Origin: SIG575 sp045632485
GTDB lineage: Bacteria; Bacillota; Clostridia; Oscillospirales; Acutalibacteraceae
Assembly: GCA_045632485.1 (NCBI GenBank)
Contig: JAZQWT010000155.1
Span: 1 to 64,000, forward strand
DNA: 64,000 bases
Direction of reading: 5' to 3'
Shown here: positions 33,133 to 41,017 of the stretch, piece by piece
Layout: each line of letters begins with the position of its first letter
Numbering within the stretch: position 1 is the stretch's first letter
Made by a program: the position numbers and the translations under genes
The notes under the pieces: model-generated
What the model saw: only the letters and a program-made list of their open reading frames with translations
The model's database searches: none
What the model was told of the DNA's origin: nothing

Positions 33133-33324
33133 TTAACAACCTACCTTTTTATATCTTCCGCAATGACAAACGCCCTCTTTCTGTTGTTCTCTGAACTCTT
33201 TACACGGGCATTTTGTGTCCTCGGTTTTCTCTATCATACAAGGGCAATAGCCGCCATTTTCATTGACCGCCTTTGTTGCTTCATCGTATGAGTATGTATA
33301 AGGATTTTTGATTATTTTGAACAT
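33133..33324 (-). CDS. Ferredoxin-thioredoxin reductase-like small protein (CPC/CPC/CHC)
   Basis: About 63 residues from ATG 33324 (MFKIIKNPYTYSYDEATKAV). It contains YCPCMIEKTEDTKCPCKEF follow by VCHCGRY. The CPC...CPC...CHC triad is the signature of the catalytic chain of ferredoxin-thioredoxin reductase, which holds a [4Fe-4S] cluster next to a redox disulphide. Phage versions this short exist; activity is untested. It suggests redox modulation in an anaerobe. Confidence 0.72.
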   Translation of the reverse strand: MFKIIKNPYTYSYDEATKAVNENGGYCPCMIEKTEDTKCPCKEFREQQKEGVCHCGRYKKVGC

Positions 33325-33467
33325 ACCTTTTCTGACTCTCCTGTTGTTTCTCTTTTCTCCCATTTGCACAAATCAGGTGTGTCAATCACAGGGCAAAAAT
33401 CGGCACACAACGGGCAATCTGCATTTACGCACACTTCGTCTTTGCAGTATATACATTCATTTGACAT
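33312..33467 (-). CDS. 51-residue Cys-rich protein
   Basis: ATG 33467; MSNECIYCKDEVCVNADCPLC...FCPVIDTPDLCKWEKRE. Eight Cys in 36 residues (CxxC, C, C, CxxC, C, C) point to metal binding. It overlaps both neighbours by 10-13 bases. Function unknown. Confidence 0.66.
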   Translation of the reverse strand: MSNECIYCKDEVCVNADCPLCADFCPVIDTPDLCKWEKRETTGESEKVCSK

Positions 33468-33642
33468 TATTCAGCACCCCCGAAACTTTGTTATAAATAT
33501 CTGTTTTTTTGAGATTAATATAATCGGGGCAATCCCCTTCAGCATCAACATAGGAATGTATCCGAACACATCTGACCTGCCCTTTGTCATTGGTTCGGGA
33601 CTTGTCGCAATAGTCACAGTTGCCGCACATATTATATTTCAT
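33457..33642 (-). CDS. 61-residue Cys-rich protein
   Basis: MKYNMCGNCDYCDKSRTNDKGQVRCV... followed by GDCPDYINLKKTDIY. CxxCxxC, C and C could bind zinc. RBS GGAGGTACTGCAA; overlaps genes on both sides. Confidence 0.66.
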   Translation of the reverse strand: MKYNMCGNCDYCDKSRTNDKGQVRCVRIHSYVDAEGDCPDYINLKKTDIYNKVSGVLNNVK

Positions 33643-33826
33643 TTGCAGTACCTCCGTTCCACGCCTTAACCGCTTGCTTATATGCTCCTTTTTGCGTAAA
33701 TGCGAACTTCATTACCGTTTTTCTGCAACATAAACACCCTATCAAACACCTACTCATAACAAAAAAACTTTCTTCTTCAATGGCTATGTTTGTACTTCCG
33801 CATCTGCAAGGCTTTAACTCTTTCAT
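33632..33826 (-). CDS. Lar-like zinc-finger protein
   Basis: A 64-residue protein: MKELKPCRCGSTNIAIEEES, a central CLIGCLCCRKTV, and a C-terminal YKQAVKAWNGGT. LxPCxCG...C.....A..AWN is the Lar/zinc-ribbon pattern found several times in this window. Function in anti-restriction is a family hypothesis only. Confidence 0.72.
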   Translation of the reverse strand: MKELKPCRCGSTNIAIEEESFFVMSRCLIGCLCCRKTVMKFAFTQKGAYKQAVKAWNGGTANEI

Positions 33827-34017
33827 TTCCTCTGCTCCTTTGCTCTTATTTCCTCAGACAAGGATTTTAAGGTTTCATAATGCCCGTACATAAACTCTCC
33901 ATAGCGATTATGCCGACTGTCATATTGTAGCCACAAGCATATTGAAGCAAGAGTTTCTAAGACTTCGTGCTGTATTCTTCTTTGCAAAGAAAAGTATTCT
34001 CTTATTCTCTTAATCAT
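33823..34017 (-). CDS. Hypothetical 64-residue protein
   Basis: From ATG 34017 (MIKRIREYFSLQRRIQHEVLETL...), RBS AGGGGTAGGTGCTGAAA. Helical, basic start and acidic end. No family recognised. Confidence 0.65.
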   Translation of the reverse strand: MIKRIREYFSLQRRIQHEVLETLASICLWLQYDSRHNRYGEFMYGHYETLKSLSEEIRAKEQRK

Positions 34018-34288
34018 TTTCAGCACCTACCCCTAAATACTCTTGAAAATCACAGGGCAAAACTCCTTTTTTAAATACACAATAGCCTGTTTCTTTATCA
34101 AGTAATCGGCACTTGTCACATACTGTGTGTTTATTGCAATATCCTGTGAGTATCTGAAGAGCCTTATCAACACTTAGTTCTTCATTACTGTAAACACACT
34201 CAGCACATCTTATGTTGTGTTCGCAAGTGTTACAGTCTTTTACGCCAACTTCTATTTTCTGCTTCTTTTTTGCTTTTATTTTCATCAT
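34010..34288 (-). CDS. 92-residue Cys-rich protein
   Basis: From ATG 34288 behind AGGAGGGCG. A Lys-rich start is followed by VKDCNTCEHNIRCAECVYS and later YCNKHTVCDKCRLLDKETGYC. At least ten Cys suggest two metal sites. Overlaps both neighbours. Unknown role. Confidence 0.67.
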   Translation of the reverse strand: MMKIKAKKKQKIEVGVKDCNTCEHNIRCAECVYSNEELSVDKALQILTGYCNKHTVCDKCRLLDKETGYCVFKKGVLPCDFQEYLGVGAEND

Positions 34289-34494
34289 TCGCCCTCCTGT
34301 ATGCGTTTGTTCCATTGCTCTATTTTGTGCGGATTACTGTAAAAATGAAATCTGACATAATCAAGCAAACAATTTTTGTAAGGGTGACAATAAACATCAA
34401 CTTCCCCTGTACGACCTGTTCTTTCATTTCTCCAAATTTCTTTTTTTGCAACCAATTCACAACCACAGAACGGACAAGGCTTCAAATCAATCAT
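34285..34494 (-). CDS. Lar family-like restriction alleviation protein
   Basis: A 69-residue protein with IDLKPCPFCGCELVAKK, a conserved variable loop, VDVYCHPYKNC, and KIEQWNKRI. The L-K-P-C-P-F-C-G start and the W-N end are the Lar signature. In Rac prophage the Lar protein modulates type I restriction; whether this one does is unknown. Confidence 0.78.
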   Translation of the reverse strand: MIDLKPCPFCGCELVAKKEIWRNERTGRTGEVDVYCHPYKNCLLDYVRFHFYSNPHKIEQWNKRIQEGE

Positions 34495-34799
34495 TCCGTA
34501 TCACCTGCCATTTCTTTTACAATTATTTTTTTGTATTCTCTTGCGGCTTCTGCTTGTGAATACTCCATATTAAAAAGAGTAATAATTTTCTCTGCAAACA
34601 TATCAGCAAACTCCCTAAACGCTTCCGATTGCTTTCTCTGTAACTCCTGCCCGTACACATTCAGGTTCGTTTTCAGGCGGTCTATTTCAAGGTTTTTTGC
34701 TTTGATTAACTCAAAACTTTCTCTGCAAAGTGTATCTCTGTACATACGCAGTTCCAATGCAGACATTACTTCTTCTTCGGTGTAGTTTTTGTCACTCAT
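34491..34799 (-). CDS. Hypothetical 102-residue coiled-coil protein
   Basis: From ATG 34799 (MSDKNYTEEEVMSALELRM), RBS GGAGAGTGCCGACA. Long helix LIKAKNLEIDRLKTNLNVYGQEL typical of phage coiled-coil proteins that recur as paralogues (compare 34792-35124 and 31702-31980). Function unknown. Confidence 0.7.
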   Translation of the reverse strand: MSDKNYTEEEVMSALELRMYRDTLCRESFELIKAKNLEIDRLKTNLNVYGQELQRKQSEAFREFADMFAEKIITLFNMEYSQAEAAREYKKIIVKEMAGDTE

Positions 34800-35124
34800 T
34801 GTCGGCACTCTCCATTTCCGTTACAGTTTCGTCAATAGTATCTATCACAGAAAATAATGCTCTGTGCTGTAGTTTATCTTTAAATTTTTTAGCAAACTCT
34901 TTTATTGTTTGGGTTCTTGTAATTTTGTATGCAAAAATAACTTCATTCCTCAACCTTTCAATATCTGCCTTTTGGCAGTTATTCTCTTCTTTTTGGTTAT
35001 ACATAGTGTTCCACGCAAAAGAGAGAAGCATATTTTTACAATTCGGTTTACCTTGTAATGAACAATTTTTGCAATAATTATCTGCACAACACCTTGTATT
35101 TTTCATAACTTCTGCATCGGTCAC
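34792..35124 (-). CDS. 110-residue protein, coiled coil with N-terminal Cys motif
   Basis: GTG start at 35124 (MTDAEVMKNTRCCADNYCKNCSL...), then ADIERLRNEVIFAYKITRTQTIKEFAKKFKDKL. Likely a paralogue of the two neighbouring coiled-coil proteins: all share a xIxRLRxEV-type helix followed by an (A/T)IKEFAxxxxx helix. Confidence 0.7.
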   Translation of the reverse strand: MTDAEVMKNTRCCADNYCKNCSLQGKPNCKNMLLSFAWNTMYNQKEENNCQKADIERLRNEVIFAYKITRTQTIKEFAKKFKDKLQHRALFSVIDTIDETVTEMESADNE

Positions 35125-35128
35125 TATT

Positions 35129-35521
35129 TCACACCGCCTTTACTGAATTTTCAATAACAGATAAATCAAAGCCGCTCTTTACAAACATTTCTGCGAGTGA
35201 GTGCTTTATGCCGTTACCCAAATAAGTGTAAATATAGTTCATTTGCTCAACCGTAAAATTTGTTCCGCATATGTAATTAAAAGCATCGGTATTCTCCTGC
35301 CAATATCTTTCAAGTCTTTTATTCTGCGAATATCTCAATGCACAACAACAGTCACGGCTTAACCATTCACAAAGTTTCACCTTAAAATCATCGTCCGTTT
35401 CCACATCGTCAAGCAAAGTGTAAACATTGAATTTAGGTATCAGAATAATTTCGTTGTTATGATTTATAAAACTTCCTTTGAGATATTTAAGTGCTTTCTG
35501 CACGGTTTCAAGCATTTTCAT
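35129..35521 (-). CDS. Hypothetical 130-residue protein
   Basis: From ATG 35521 (MKMLETVQKALKYLKGSFI). Mixed helical, with KVKLCEWLSRDCCCALRYS and EQMNYIYTYLGNGIKHSLAEMFV. No recognised domain. It overlaps the winged-helix-like gene upstream by four bases. Confidence 0.7.
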   Translation of the reverse strand: MKMLETVQKALKYLKGSFINHNNEIILIPKFNVYTLLDDVETDDDFKVKLCEWLSRDCCCALRYSQNKRLERYWQENTDAFNYICGTNFTVEQMNYIYTYLGNGIKHSLAEMFVKSGFDLSVIENSVKAV

Positions 35522-35835
35522 TTCGGTTCTCCTATGTCGATATGCAATGTTTCCTTGCATAACTGTCTTTCCTCGTTATAAGCCTTTATGTATTCTTCCG
35601 TACTTTTGGCTTTTTCGGTTATGGTGTAGCCGTTTATCAAGTAGTTGCTGTCCTCTCCGATTTCACAGTATCTATCAGCAACAACAAGCCCTTGTTTTTT
35701 TAATTTCTTCAGTTCTTTTCTTGTCTGATAGAGTGACATTTCGCAAACTTTACTCAATACTGTTGACGGGTAAGGAATCCAACCGTTCATTATGCAAACA
35801 CAATGACGGCAAAGGTGATAAAGAACATTATTCAT
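35518..35835 (-). CDS. Winged-helix-like DNA-binding protein
   Basis: From ATG 35835 (MNNVLYHLCRHCVCIMNGWIPYPS), RBS CAGGAGAAAACAAG. The segment STVLSKVCEMSLYQTRKELKKLKKQGLVV matches a winged helix. A beta hairpin (LINGYTITEKAKS) follows. It could be a small transcription regulator. The upstream-extended reading overlaps the methyltransferase gene and is unlikely. Confidence 0.7.
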   Translation of the reverse strand: MNNVLYHLCRHCVCIMNGWIPYPSTVLSKVCEMSLYQTRKELKKLKKQGLVVADRYCEIGEDSNYLINGYTITEKAKSTEEYIKAYNEERQLCKETLHIDIGEPK

Positions 35836-35857
35836 CTTGTTTTCTCCTGTTATGGCA

Positions 35858-36436
35858 TTAAACCAATCGCCTGTCATATCTTGCGTAGTTCTCAGCCCAA
35901 ACAAAAATATTCTTATTCTCTTTGCCGTAAACACTGAGGAACTTTCGATATTTTCTTTTTAACGGCAACATTTCTTCCTTATAAATATCACTGTTAATGC
36001 TTCCCCAAATATCAATGAAAATCGTGTCATATTTTTCTTTTGTTTCAAACTCAAAACAGTCTTGACAGATAACATTTAATTTATTGTGAGTATCATACTT
36101 TTTTATTTGAGGGAGAACGCAATCAATAACATCTTGATACTTTTCTATTATTGTAATAGACTTGACTTTTTCACTTTCAAGCAAGGGCATTATAACCAAT
36201 CCGATACCCAAGCCACATATAAGTACATCACCGTAAGAGTTTAGTACAAATTCTGATGATGTTCTTTTTTCCATAGGTGTATTTGACATCATTAACTCGT
36301 TATCAACTATAAGTCTGACATATTCTCCCGTGGGTATTCGTTGTAGCATAGCCTGCAATCCCTCGGCTCTGAACTTTTGCAATCTAACTACACCTTGCTC
36401 TTTTTCTTCTAATATTTCACACATATTTTTATACAT
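35858..36436 (-). CDS. Class I SAM-dependent methyltransferase-like (spermidine-synthase type)
   Basis: A 192-residue protein with GDVLICGLGIGLVIMPLL (glycine motif I), then KSITIIEKYQDVID (acidic end of beta 2) and KYDTIFIDIW (motif IV-like, D at beta 4). This is a Rossmann methyltransferase of the spermine/spermidine-synthase-like group frequent in phages. Substrate unknown; it follows a DNA methyltransferase gene in the same direction. Confidence 0.78.
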   Translation of the reverse strand: MYKNMCEILEEKEQGVVRLQKFRAEGLQAMLQRIPTGEYVRLIVDNELMMSNTPMEKRTSSEFVLNSYGDVLICGLGIGLVIMPLLESEKVKSITIIEKYQDVIDCVLPQIKKYDTHNKLNVICQDCFEFETKEKYDTIFIDIWGSINSDIYKEEMLPLKRKYRKFLSVYGKENKNIFVWAENYARYDRRLV

Positions 36437-36441
36437 CTTAT

Positions 36442-38256
36442 TTACCCCTCCAACATCAACACCTGATTATTAACGACAGGTGCAAGATAATAGTTTGAAT
36501 TTTCCAAAATATTATTATATGCTTTCTCGCCCTGAAAACTATCTACAACCGCTTTTTCTTCGGCTGTCATATCCTTATACTTTGTTTTGCCGTAGTTTGG
36601 CGGCAACCATTTTTTATACTGTGCTGCATATATGTTAAATCGCTCTATCAGTTCGGGGCAATTAAACACTAAATGCACCGTACCCTTTTTATAGAAAGTA
36701 GCACTGAAGTATTTTAATTCGATATTCTTTGTAATGCCCCGATTAAAACAACTTTCAAGAGTTCCCCAAAAGTCCACTTCCCGTGACATACCACCGTCAA
36801 AGAAATTGAAAATTCTTTCAATATCTTCTAATACACCTTTGACATTATATGTGCGTGGTCTGCCGTCCCAACTATCAAAAACACCGTAACAAGGTATGAT
36901 AACCTTTTTGTCAATTTTGTGTGCTTTGTTGGTTTTCCAACCGTCATATAAGTGCCTATTTTTTGAACACTCAGGATAATATGAATGTTCCTCAGTTAAG
37001 CGGTCAAACATTTTGATAATTTCATCTTCTATACCCGATTTGATTTTTGAGTTTATTTCATTATGAAGTGTACGAATATTAAACTCTGTAAAATCATATT
37101 CTTTGAGTTTATCAACCATTGACTGATATTCACTTTGTAATTTGCTTGTAAGTTTTCCAACAAACTGTTTATTTGAAAGTAAGGCTCTCCAATATTTCAG
37201 CCGTACTAATTTTACATACTCATTTGTAGAAACATCATCATAAGAACGGTTATATTCAACGGTTAATCTCAAAATCGGTGCTTTAGATTCATATTCACGG
37301 GTTACTGTGCCGTCTGCATTTCTCTTTTCCACCGTATCAAATGAACGCAACATATACGGCTTTAATGCACGGTATTGTCTTATCAGTTCAAGACCTGCTT
37401 TTATCTCAACATTAAACTGATTTATAGCCGCTTTAATAAAATCTGTAACATCAAGTTCTGTTGCTTCGGGAGCAAAATCTTCTATTTCTGCTGCTTCTTT
37501 CAATCGGTTATATATGTCGCTTTCTTCCTGTACTTTCTCAATGGAAACCTTAATCAAGGCAACTTCAACGCCTGTTCTTCGCTCTGCTGATACAAAGGCA
37601 TCGTTTATATATGTTATCGTTGCATTGTGCTTATTAAGAAGATTAATTAACTCTCTGCGTGTATCTGTGTAGGGGTTTTTGATTGTTTCGGCATTAAGCA
37701 AGCAAATAATACTGCCGCCCTTTTCCTGTATTTTTAATGCTTTCAAAAGGTGCTTATCGCCGTTTGAAAATGGGGGATTCATAACAATAAGGTCATACTG
37801 CTTATAGGGGGAATAAGTAAGAAAATCATCGTGAACAATATGTATGCCGTTCTCAAAGAATGTCAATCTCTCTGCTTTAAGAGTTCGATATTCCCGTGCA
37901 AGTGTCGGTGTAAGTTCTTCATATTTATGTAATTCTCTGTTGTAAACACGGCTTTTTTCAATTTCGTTTTCTCTGCTCAGTATTTCTCTTTTTCTCTCTG
38001 CTGAAAAATTGTATTTAAGTATCGCCCGCAAATTCGGGTCAATCTCTATACAGTCAACATCAAATTTCACACATCTGTGTAAATTCTCTTTCTCTGCCAA
38101 TACTCGCAAAATATCGCCTTTGCCTGCTGACGGCTCTAATATAGTATGAATAAAATCCCAATTTACACCCGCCAACATTTCTTTTACAAGGCTTTCGGGT
38201 GTCGGGTAAAATTCGCTTGTCTGCTCATTTTCTACAATTTGTAATATATTGCTCAT
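36442..38256 (-). CDS. N6-adenine DNA methyltransferase with DUF4942 C-terminal domain
   Basis: A 604-residue protein. Motif I is LEPSAGKGDILRVL (40-53), the acidic beta-2 end is IEIDPNLRA, and motif IV is LIVMNPPFSN (156-165), so the target is an amino group, most likely adenine N6. The region from ~400 on (CYGVFDSWDGRPRTYNVKGVL ... YKKWLPPNYG) matches DUF4942, a domain regularly fused to phage methyltransferases. It probably protects phage DNA from restriction. No cognate endonuclease gene is adjacent. Confidence 0.9.
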   Translation of the reverse strand: MSNILQIVENEQTSEFYPTPESLVKEMLAGVNWDFIHTILEPSAGKGDILRVLAEKENLHRCVKFDVDCIEIDPNLRAILKYNFSAERKREILSRENEIEKSRVYNRELHKYEELTPTLAREYRTLKAERLTFFENGIHIVHDDFLTYSPYKQYDLIVMNPPFSNGDKHLLKALKIQEKGGSIICLLNAETIKNPYTDTRRELINLLNKHNATITYINDAFVSAERRTGVEVALIKVSIEKVQEESDIYNRLKEAAEIEDFAPEATELDVTDFIKAAINQFNVEIKAGLELIRQYRALKPYMLRSFDTVEKRNADGTVTREYESKAPILRLTVEYNRSYDDVSTNEYVKLVRLKYWRALLSNKQFVGKLTSKLQSEYQSMVDKLKEYDFTEFNIRTLHNEINSKIKSGIEDEIIKMFDRLTEEHSYYPECSKNRHLYDGWKTNKAHKIDKKVIIPCYGVFDSWDGRPRTYNVKGVLEDIERIFNFFDGGMSREVDFWGTLESCFNRGITKNIELKYFSATFYKKGTVHLVFNCPELIERFNIYAAQYKKWLPPNYGKTKYKDMTAEEKAVVDSFQGEKAYNNILENSNYYLAPVVNNQVLMLEG

Positions 38257-38278
38257 TACTTTTACCTCTTTTTTGCTT

Positions 38279-38386
38279 CAGGCGGTTTACCCGCCGCCCT
38301 CGGTGCTTTCTTTTAATGCCTTTTGATTATCGGGTTTGTGACCGTCTATCTGACCGCATTAACAGCCCTTCGGCTGCCACTCTGCG
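38279..38386 (-). repeat. Conserved intergenic element, copy 1
   Basis: On the minus strand it starts CGCAGAGTG, then CCGAAGGGC, TAATGCGG, ACGGTCACAAACCCG, and ends in a GGCGG...CCGCC hairpin. Copies at 49965-50024 and 50208-50248 share these blocks in the same order. It sits between the stop of one gene and the ribosome site of the next. Possibly an RNA structural element. Confidence 0.55.
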
Positions 38387-38387
38387 T

Positions 38388-38576
38388 TTATTGTGCTTTT
38401 TTTATTCTTATTAGTATCATTTCATAACCTTCATTGTAACCAATTTCGATTAACTTTTTGTTGACTTCATCAAGATATAATAAACCGCTTCTGCACCCTT
38501 CGATTTTATAAGCACTGTCAAGCAATCTCCATTTGTCGCTTTCTTCTCATATCACTTCTTCTATTCTATCAGTCAT
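38388..38576 (-). pseudogene. Small gene interrupted by an in-frame TGA
   Basis: ATG 38576 has a good AGAGAGGTAATAAAA site and opens MTDRIEEVI, then an in-frame TGA (38547-38549) followed by 52 more sense codons (EESDKWRLLDSAYKIEGCRSG...EMILIRIKKAQ) to TAA. No internal ATG/GTG with a ribosome site restores the frame early. Either a nonsense mutation, a sequencing error, or recoding. Surrounding genes are intact. Confidence 0.6.
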
Positions 38577-38592
38577 TTTTATTACCTCTCTT

Positions 38593-38793
38593 TTATTCTA
38601 CGGCTTCAAGTTCAAACACAAGATTATCATTGTAGCGATATTCATATTTAAGGCGTTCTATAATCTTTTTTGCACCTTGTTTTGAAAACTGCCAACATAA
38701 ATTTTTATCGTATGCAAAGCCCTCTATACATTTATAGCGTTTATAAAACACCTTATTTACTCTCTTGTCTGTTATTTTGATATAGTATTTCAT
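38593..38793 (-). CDS. Hypothetical 66-residue protein
   Basis: MKYYIKITDKRVNKVFYKRYKC... with alternating beta strands and basic residues, ending YNDNLVFELEAVE. RBS AGAGAGGTAAGCAAG. No family recognised. Confidence 0.66.
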   Translation of the reverse strand: MKYYIKITDKRVNKVFYKRYKCIEGFAYDKNLCWQFSKQGAKKIIERLKYEYRYNDNLVFELEAVE

Positions 38794-38808
38794 CTTGCTT
38801 ACCTCTCT

Positions 38809-38964
38809 TTAGTTAATCACTGTAAAATCGGCTACCGCTGCGATTGCTTCGCTTAAAAACATATAGCCCGTTGAGTTTACATCTTGTTTTTCAAGTTCGT
38901 TTCTCAGTGCCGTCATTATCGTTTCAAGTTCGCTCAAAGTACATTCAATCTTATATTCTTTCAT
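38809..38964 (-). CDS. Hypothetical 51-residue protein, first gene after an early promoter
   Basis: ATG 38964 (MKEYKIECTLSELETIMTALRNELEK...) with AGAGAGGTATATAGAT upstream and the conserved early promoter 33 bp before it. Helical. The N-terminal longer reading from 39006 would include promoter sequence and is rejected. Confidence 0.65.
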   Translation of the reverse strand: MKEYKIECTLSELETIMTALRNELEKQDVNSTGYMFLSEAIAAVADFTVIN

Positions 38965-38996
38965 ATCTATATACCTCTCTTTTACTTTGTGTCTAC

Positions 38997-39025
38997 AATA
39001 TAGCACTTTTGTAAGACAATGTTAA
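38997..39025 (-). promoter_or_regulatory. Conserved early promoter, copy 2
   Basis: TTAACA, spacer TTGTCTTACAAAAGTGC (17 bp), TATATT. Same design and flanks as copies at 25242-25270 and 50570-50598. Confidence 0.8.
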
Positions 39026-39066
39026 TAGATAAACTGTAAAAGAATTGTAAACAAACTGTGAACAAT

Positions 39067-39085
39067 AGTTACAAAGCGACTCATT
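39067..39085. repeat. Dispersed gene-end motif, copy 1
   Basis: Plus strand GTTACAAAGCGACTCATTT, one of five copies of consensus TGCTAACAAAnYGACACATT, placed directly after the RusA stop codon. This copy is the most diverged. Confidence 0.5.
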
Positions 39086-39460
39086 TTATGCAGGCTCAAA
39101 TTTCACTACAACACAATCTCTGTCACTGTCAACAATGGTATGATAGACTTGTTTTACATATCGCCTGTTATCGTTTGGCAGCACACCATTTTTCACAAGG
39201 GCATCTAATATAAATTTTGCACTGCTCTGAATGTTATCCACATCACGCCGCTTCGTTTTCTCGCACCAATTTATATATACCACAACGGGTTCATTTATTT
39301 TTTTTAACTTTCCACTTGCAAGAGCAAGTTTAATTTCCCAACCGATTGCTGCTTCAATTTCTGTTTTGATTCTTGCACCTTTTTGTCTGTTTGCTCGGTT
39401 TTGGTCTATCACTTCATTAAGAGAGGGCAACCGTCTGTTTATTTGAAAACAATTATCCAT
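39086..39460 (-). CDS. rusA: RusA-type Holliday junction resolvase
   Basis: A 124-residue protein with the RusA pattern: PSLNEVIDQNR near the start, then RRDVDNIQSSAKFILDALVKNGVLPNDN (residues ~73-100). Here the D-x-D-N, K and D residues form the metal-binding active site. It cuts four-way junctions made in recombination and replication, helping packaging of unbranched DNA. It lies next to an AP2/HNH endonuclease gene and the helicase loader. Confidence 0.9.
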   Translation of the reverse strand: MDNCFQINRRLPSLNEVIDQNRANRQKGARIKTEIEAAIGWEIKLALASGKLKKINEPVVVYINWCEKTKRRDVDNIQSSAKFILDALVKNGVLPNDNRRYVKQVYHTIVDSDRDCVVVKFEPA

Positions 39461-40108
39461 TTACTCACACCTTTGTTTTTTTCGTTTTGGGGTGCTTAGT
39501 GCTTTTTCTACACTCCAATTGTTTTTTAGGCGTTTCTCCAACACATCTCTATCAATTCCTGTTATAGAAGCCCATTCGCTGAGATTGTGCTTTTCGCCCT
39601 TATATTCATAAATTTTGTTGTTCCGTTTGTTGTTTTGTTGCTCTTTTGGTGTAGCCCACCGACAATTTGACGGCTCATAATTCCCGTTTACATCTTTGCG
39701 GTCTATTGTGAGATTATCTGCATACCCGTTCTCAATAGCCCATTTATAGAATGGTTCAAACTCCTGCCATTCTTCGCACACGGCAATTCCCCTGCCGCCG
39801 TAATCTTCATAACTTTTGTGTTCTGTATAATAGCACCTTTGTTTCATAGAGTGCCATATATTGAACAATCTTGTGTTTGATTTATTGTGTTTTGCAAGAG
39901 CATTTACTTTATCAAGCGATTTTTCTATTCTAAAACAACCACAAGACTTTGTTCTGCCACACTGCAAACTGTTACCAAGTGTCAATATCTCTTTTCCACA
40001 ATCGCATTTGCAAAGAAATAAACTTTTTCCATATTTATTTCTCCCTTGCGGTTTTACTACCGTAAGCCTGCCATATCTATTGCCTGTTAAATCCTTAAAT
40101 ACTGCCAT
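39461..40108 (-). CDS. AP2/HNH-type homing endonuclease, paralogue 1
   Basis: A 215-residue protein. N-terminal zinc-ribbon-like part: GRLTVVKPQG, FLCKCDCGKE, CGRTKSCGC. Then TRLFNIWHSMKQRCY and DNLTIDRKDVNGNYEPSNCRW, the core of phage AP2/HNH endonucleases, followed by NNKRNN. The C-terminus holds a helix-turn-helix (LSEWASITGIDRDVLEKRL). It is a clear paralogue of the protein at 46635-47258. A mobile gene inserted between RusA and the helicase loader. Confidence 0.88.
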   Translation of the reverse strand: MAVFKDLTGNRYGRLTVVKPQGRNKYGKSLFLCKCDCGKEILTLGNSLQCGRTKSCGCFRIEKSLDKVNALAKHNKSNTRLFNIWHSMKQRCYYTEHKSYEDYGGRGIAVCEEWQEFEPFYKWAIENGYADNLTIDRKDVNGNYEPSNCRWATPKEQQNNKRNNKIYEYKGEKHNLSEWASITGIDRDVLEKRLKNNWSVEKALSTPKRKKQRCE

Positions 40109-40123
40109 ACTGTCATTCCTTTT

Positions 40124-40996
40124 TTACAAACCCAAAAGATGTTGCATTTCGTCATATTCTTCCCTGATTTTTTTTCTTCGTCTGCTTTGCCCTTCCATTA
40201 AAACGGGGTGACAACGCTCCAACACCCTATCATAAATCCTTTGTTTTCTGATGTTTTCAGGGTTCTTTAGTTCATCAATAGATAAGTTAGTTGTTATTAT
40301 CATCGGCAAGGCGGCTCTGTATCTTGCATCTACAATTTGAAAAATTTGCTCGTTTATATATTCCGTATCTCTCTCTGATGATAAATCATCAATTACAAGC
40401 AACTCAAACTCATTAAGACTGTCTATGTATTCCTGCCTGCCGTCAAATTTCCCCTGAATTATATTTGTGAGTCTTGCAAAGTTTGTTACCAATACGGGAA
40501 TACCTTTATCTATTAACGCATTTGCAACCTCGCAGGCGGCATATGTTTTTCCTATACCCACTGTTCCGTAAAGGATTAATCCTTTGCCTTGTTTCCTAAA
40601 CTCAGCGAAATTATCAACATACTTCTGCATCGCATTGGTTATTTTCGGGTTAGCCATATCATCGTTTGCAAAAGTCCAATTTTGCAAATCCCTGTCTTTG
40701 TCTTTATCGGCATCAGGAAAACCTAATTTTCGCAATGTTTTTATTCGTTCTGCTTTTCTCTCCGCTTCGACTCTTGCTTTTTGTTCCGCTTCTTCTCTAT
40801 CTCTTTTTTCTTCTGCACATTTACATAAGCAATATGGAGTTCGCTCTTTTCCGAAAATAACAACCCTGCATTGTTTAGGAGTATTGCAATTACCACAGTA
40901 TAAAAGTCCGTCTTGCCCCCTATAATCGGACGGCTCTGTTTTTATGTTCTCTTTGGCTTTTGCTTCTAAATCATTAATAACACTTAATAAATCCAC
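40124..40996 (-). CDS. DnaC/IstB-like replicative helicase loader ATPase
   Basis: A 290-residue protein. It has an N-terminal zinc-binding-like motif (LYCGNCNTPKQC...YCLCKCAEE) and a charged helix. The AAA+ domain has GKGLILYGTVGIGKTYAACEVANAL (Walker A at ~147), FELLVIDDLSSERDTEYINEQIFQIVDARY (Walker B) and MIITTNLSIDEL (sensor 1). It loads the host replicative helicase at the phage origin. The upstream gene is the replisome organiser, the classical pair. GTG start with AAAGGGCGG upstream. Confidence 0.93.
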   Translation of the reverse strand: MDLLSVINDLEAKAKENIKTEPSDYRGQDGLLYCGNCNTPKQCRVVIFGKERTPYCLCKCAEEKRDREEAEQKARVEAERKAERIKTLRKLGFPDADKDKDRDLQNWTFANDDMANPKITNAMQKYVDNFAEFRKQGKGLILYGTVGIGKTYAACEVANALIDKGIPVLVTNFARLTNIIQGKFDGRQEYIDSLNEFELLVIDDLSSERDTEYINEQIFQIVDARYRAALPMIITTNLSIDELKNPENIRKQRIYDRVLERCHPVLMEGQSRRRKKIREEYDEMQHLLGL

Positions 40997-41017
40997 CGTT
41001 TACCGCCCTTTCTTCTT

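Noticed and set aside
33133..33369. 78-residue form of the FTR-like gene starting at 33369
   Set aside because: It would overlap the Cys-rich gene at 33312-33467 by more than 50 bases and has no ribosome site; ATG 33324 is a better start.
38388..38576. Recoded TGA (selenocysteine or TGA as Trp)
   Set aside because: Many genes in the window end with TGA, and no SECIS-like element or Sec machinery is seen; a nonsense mutation is simpler.
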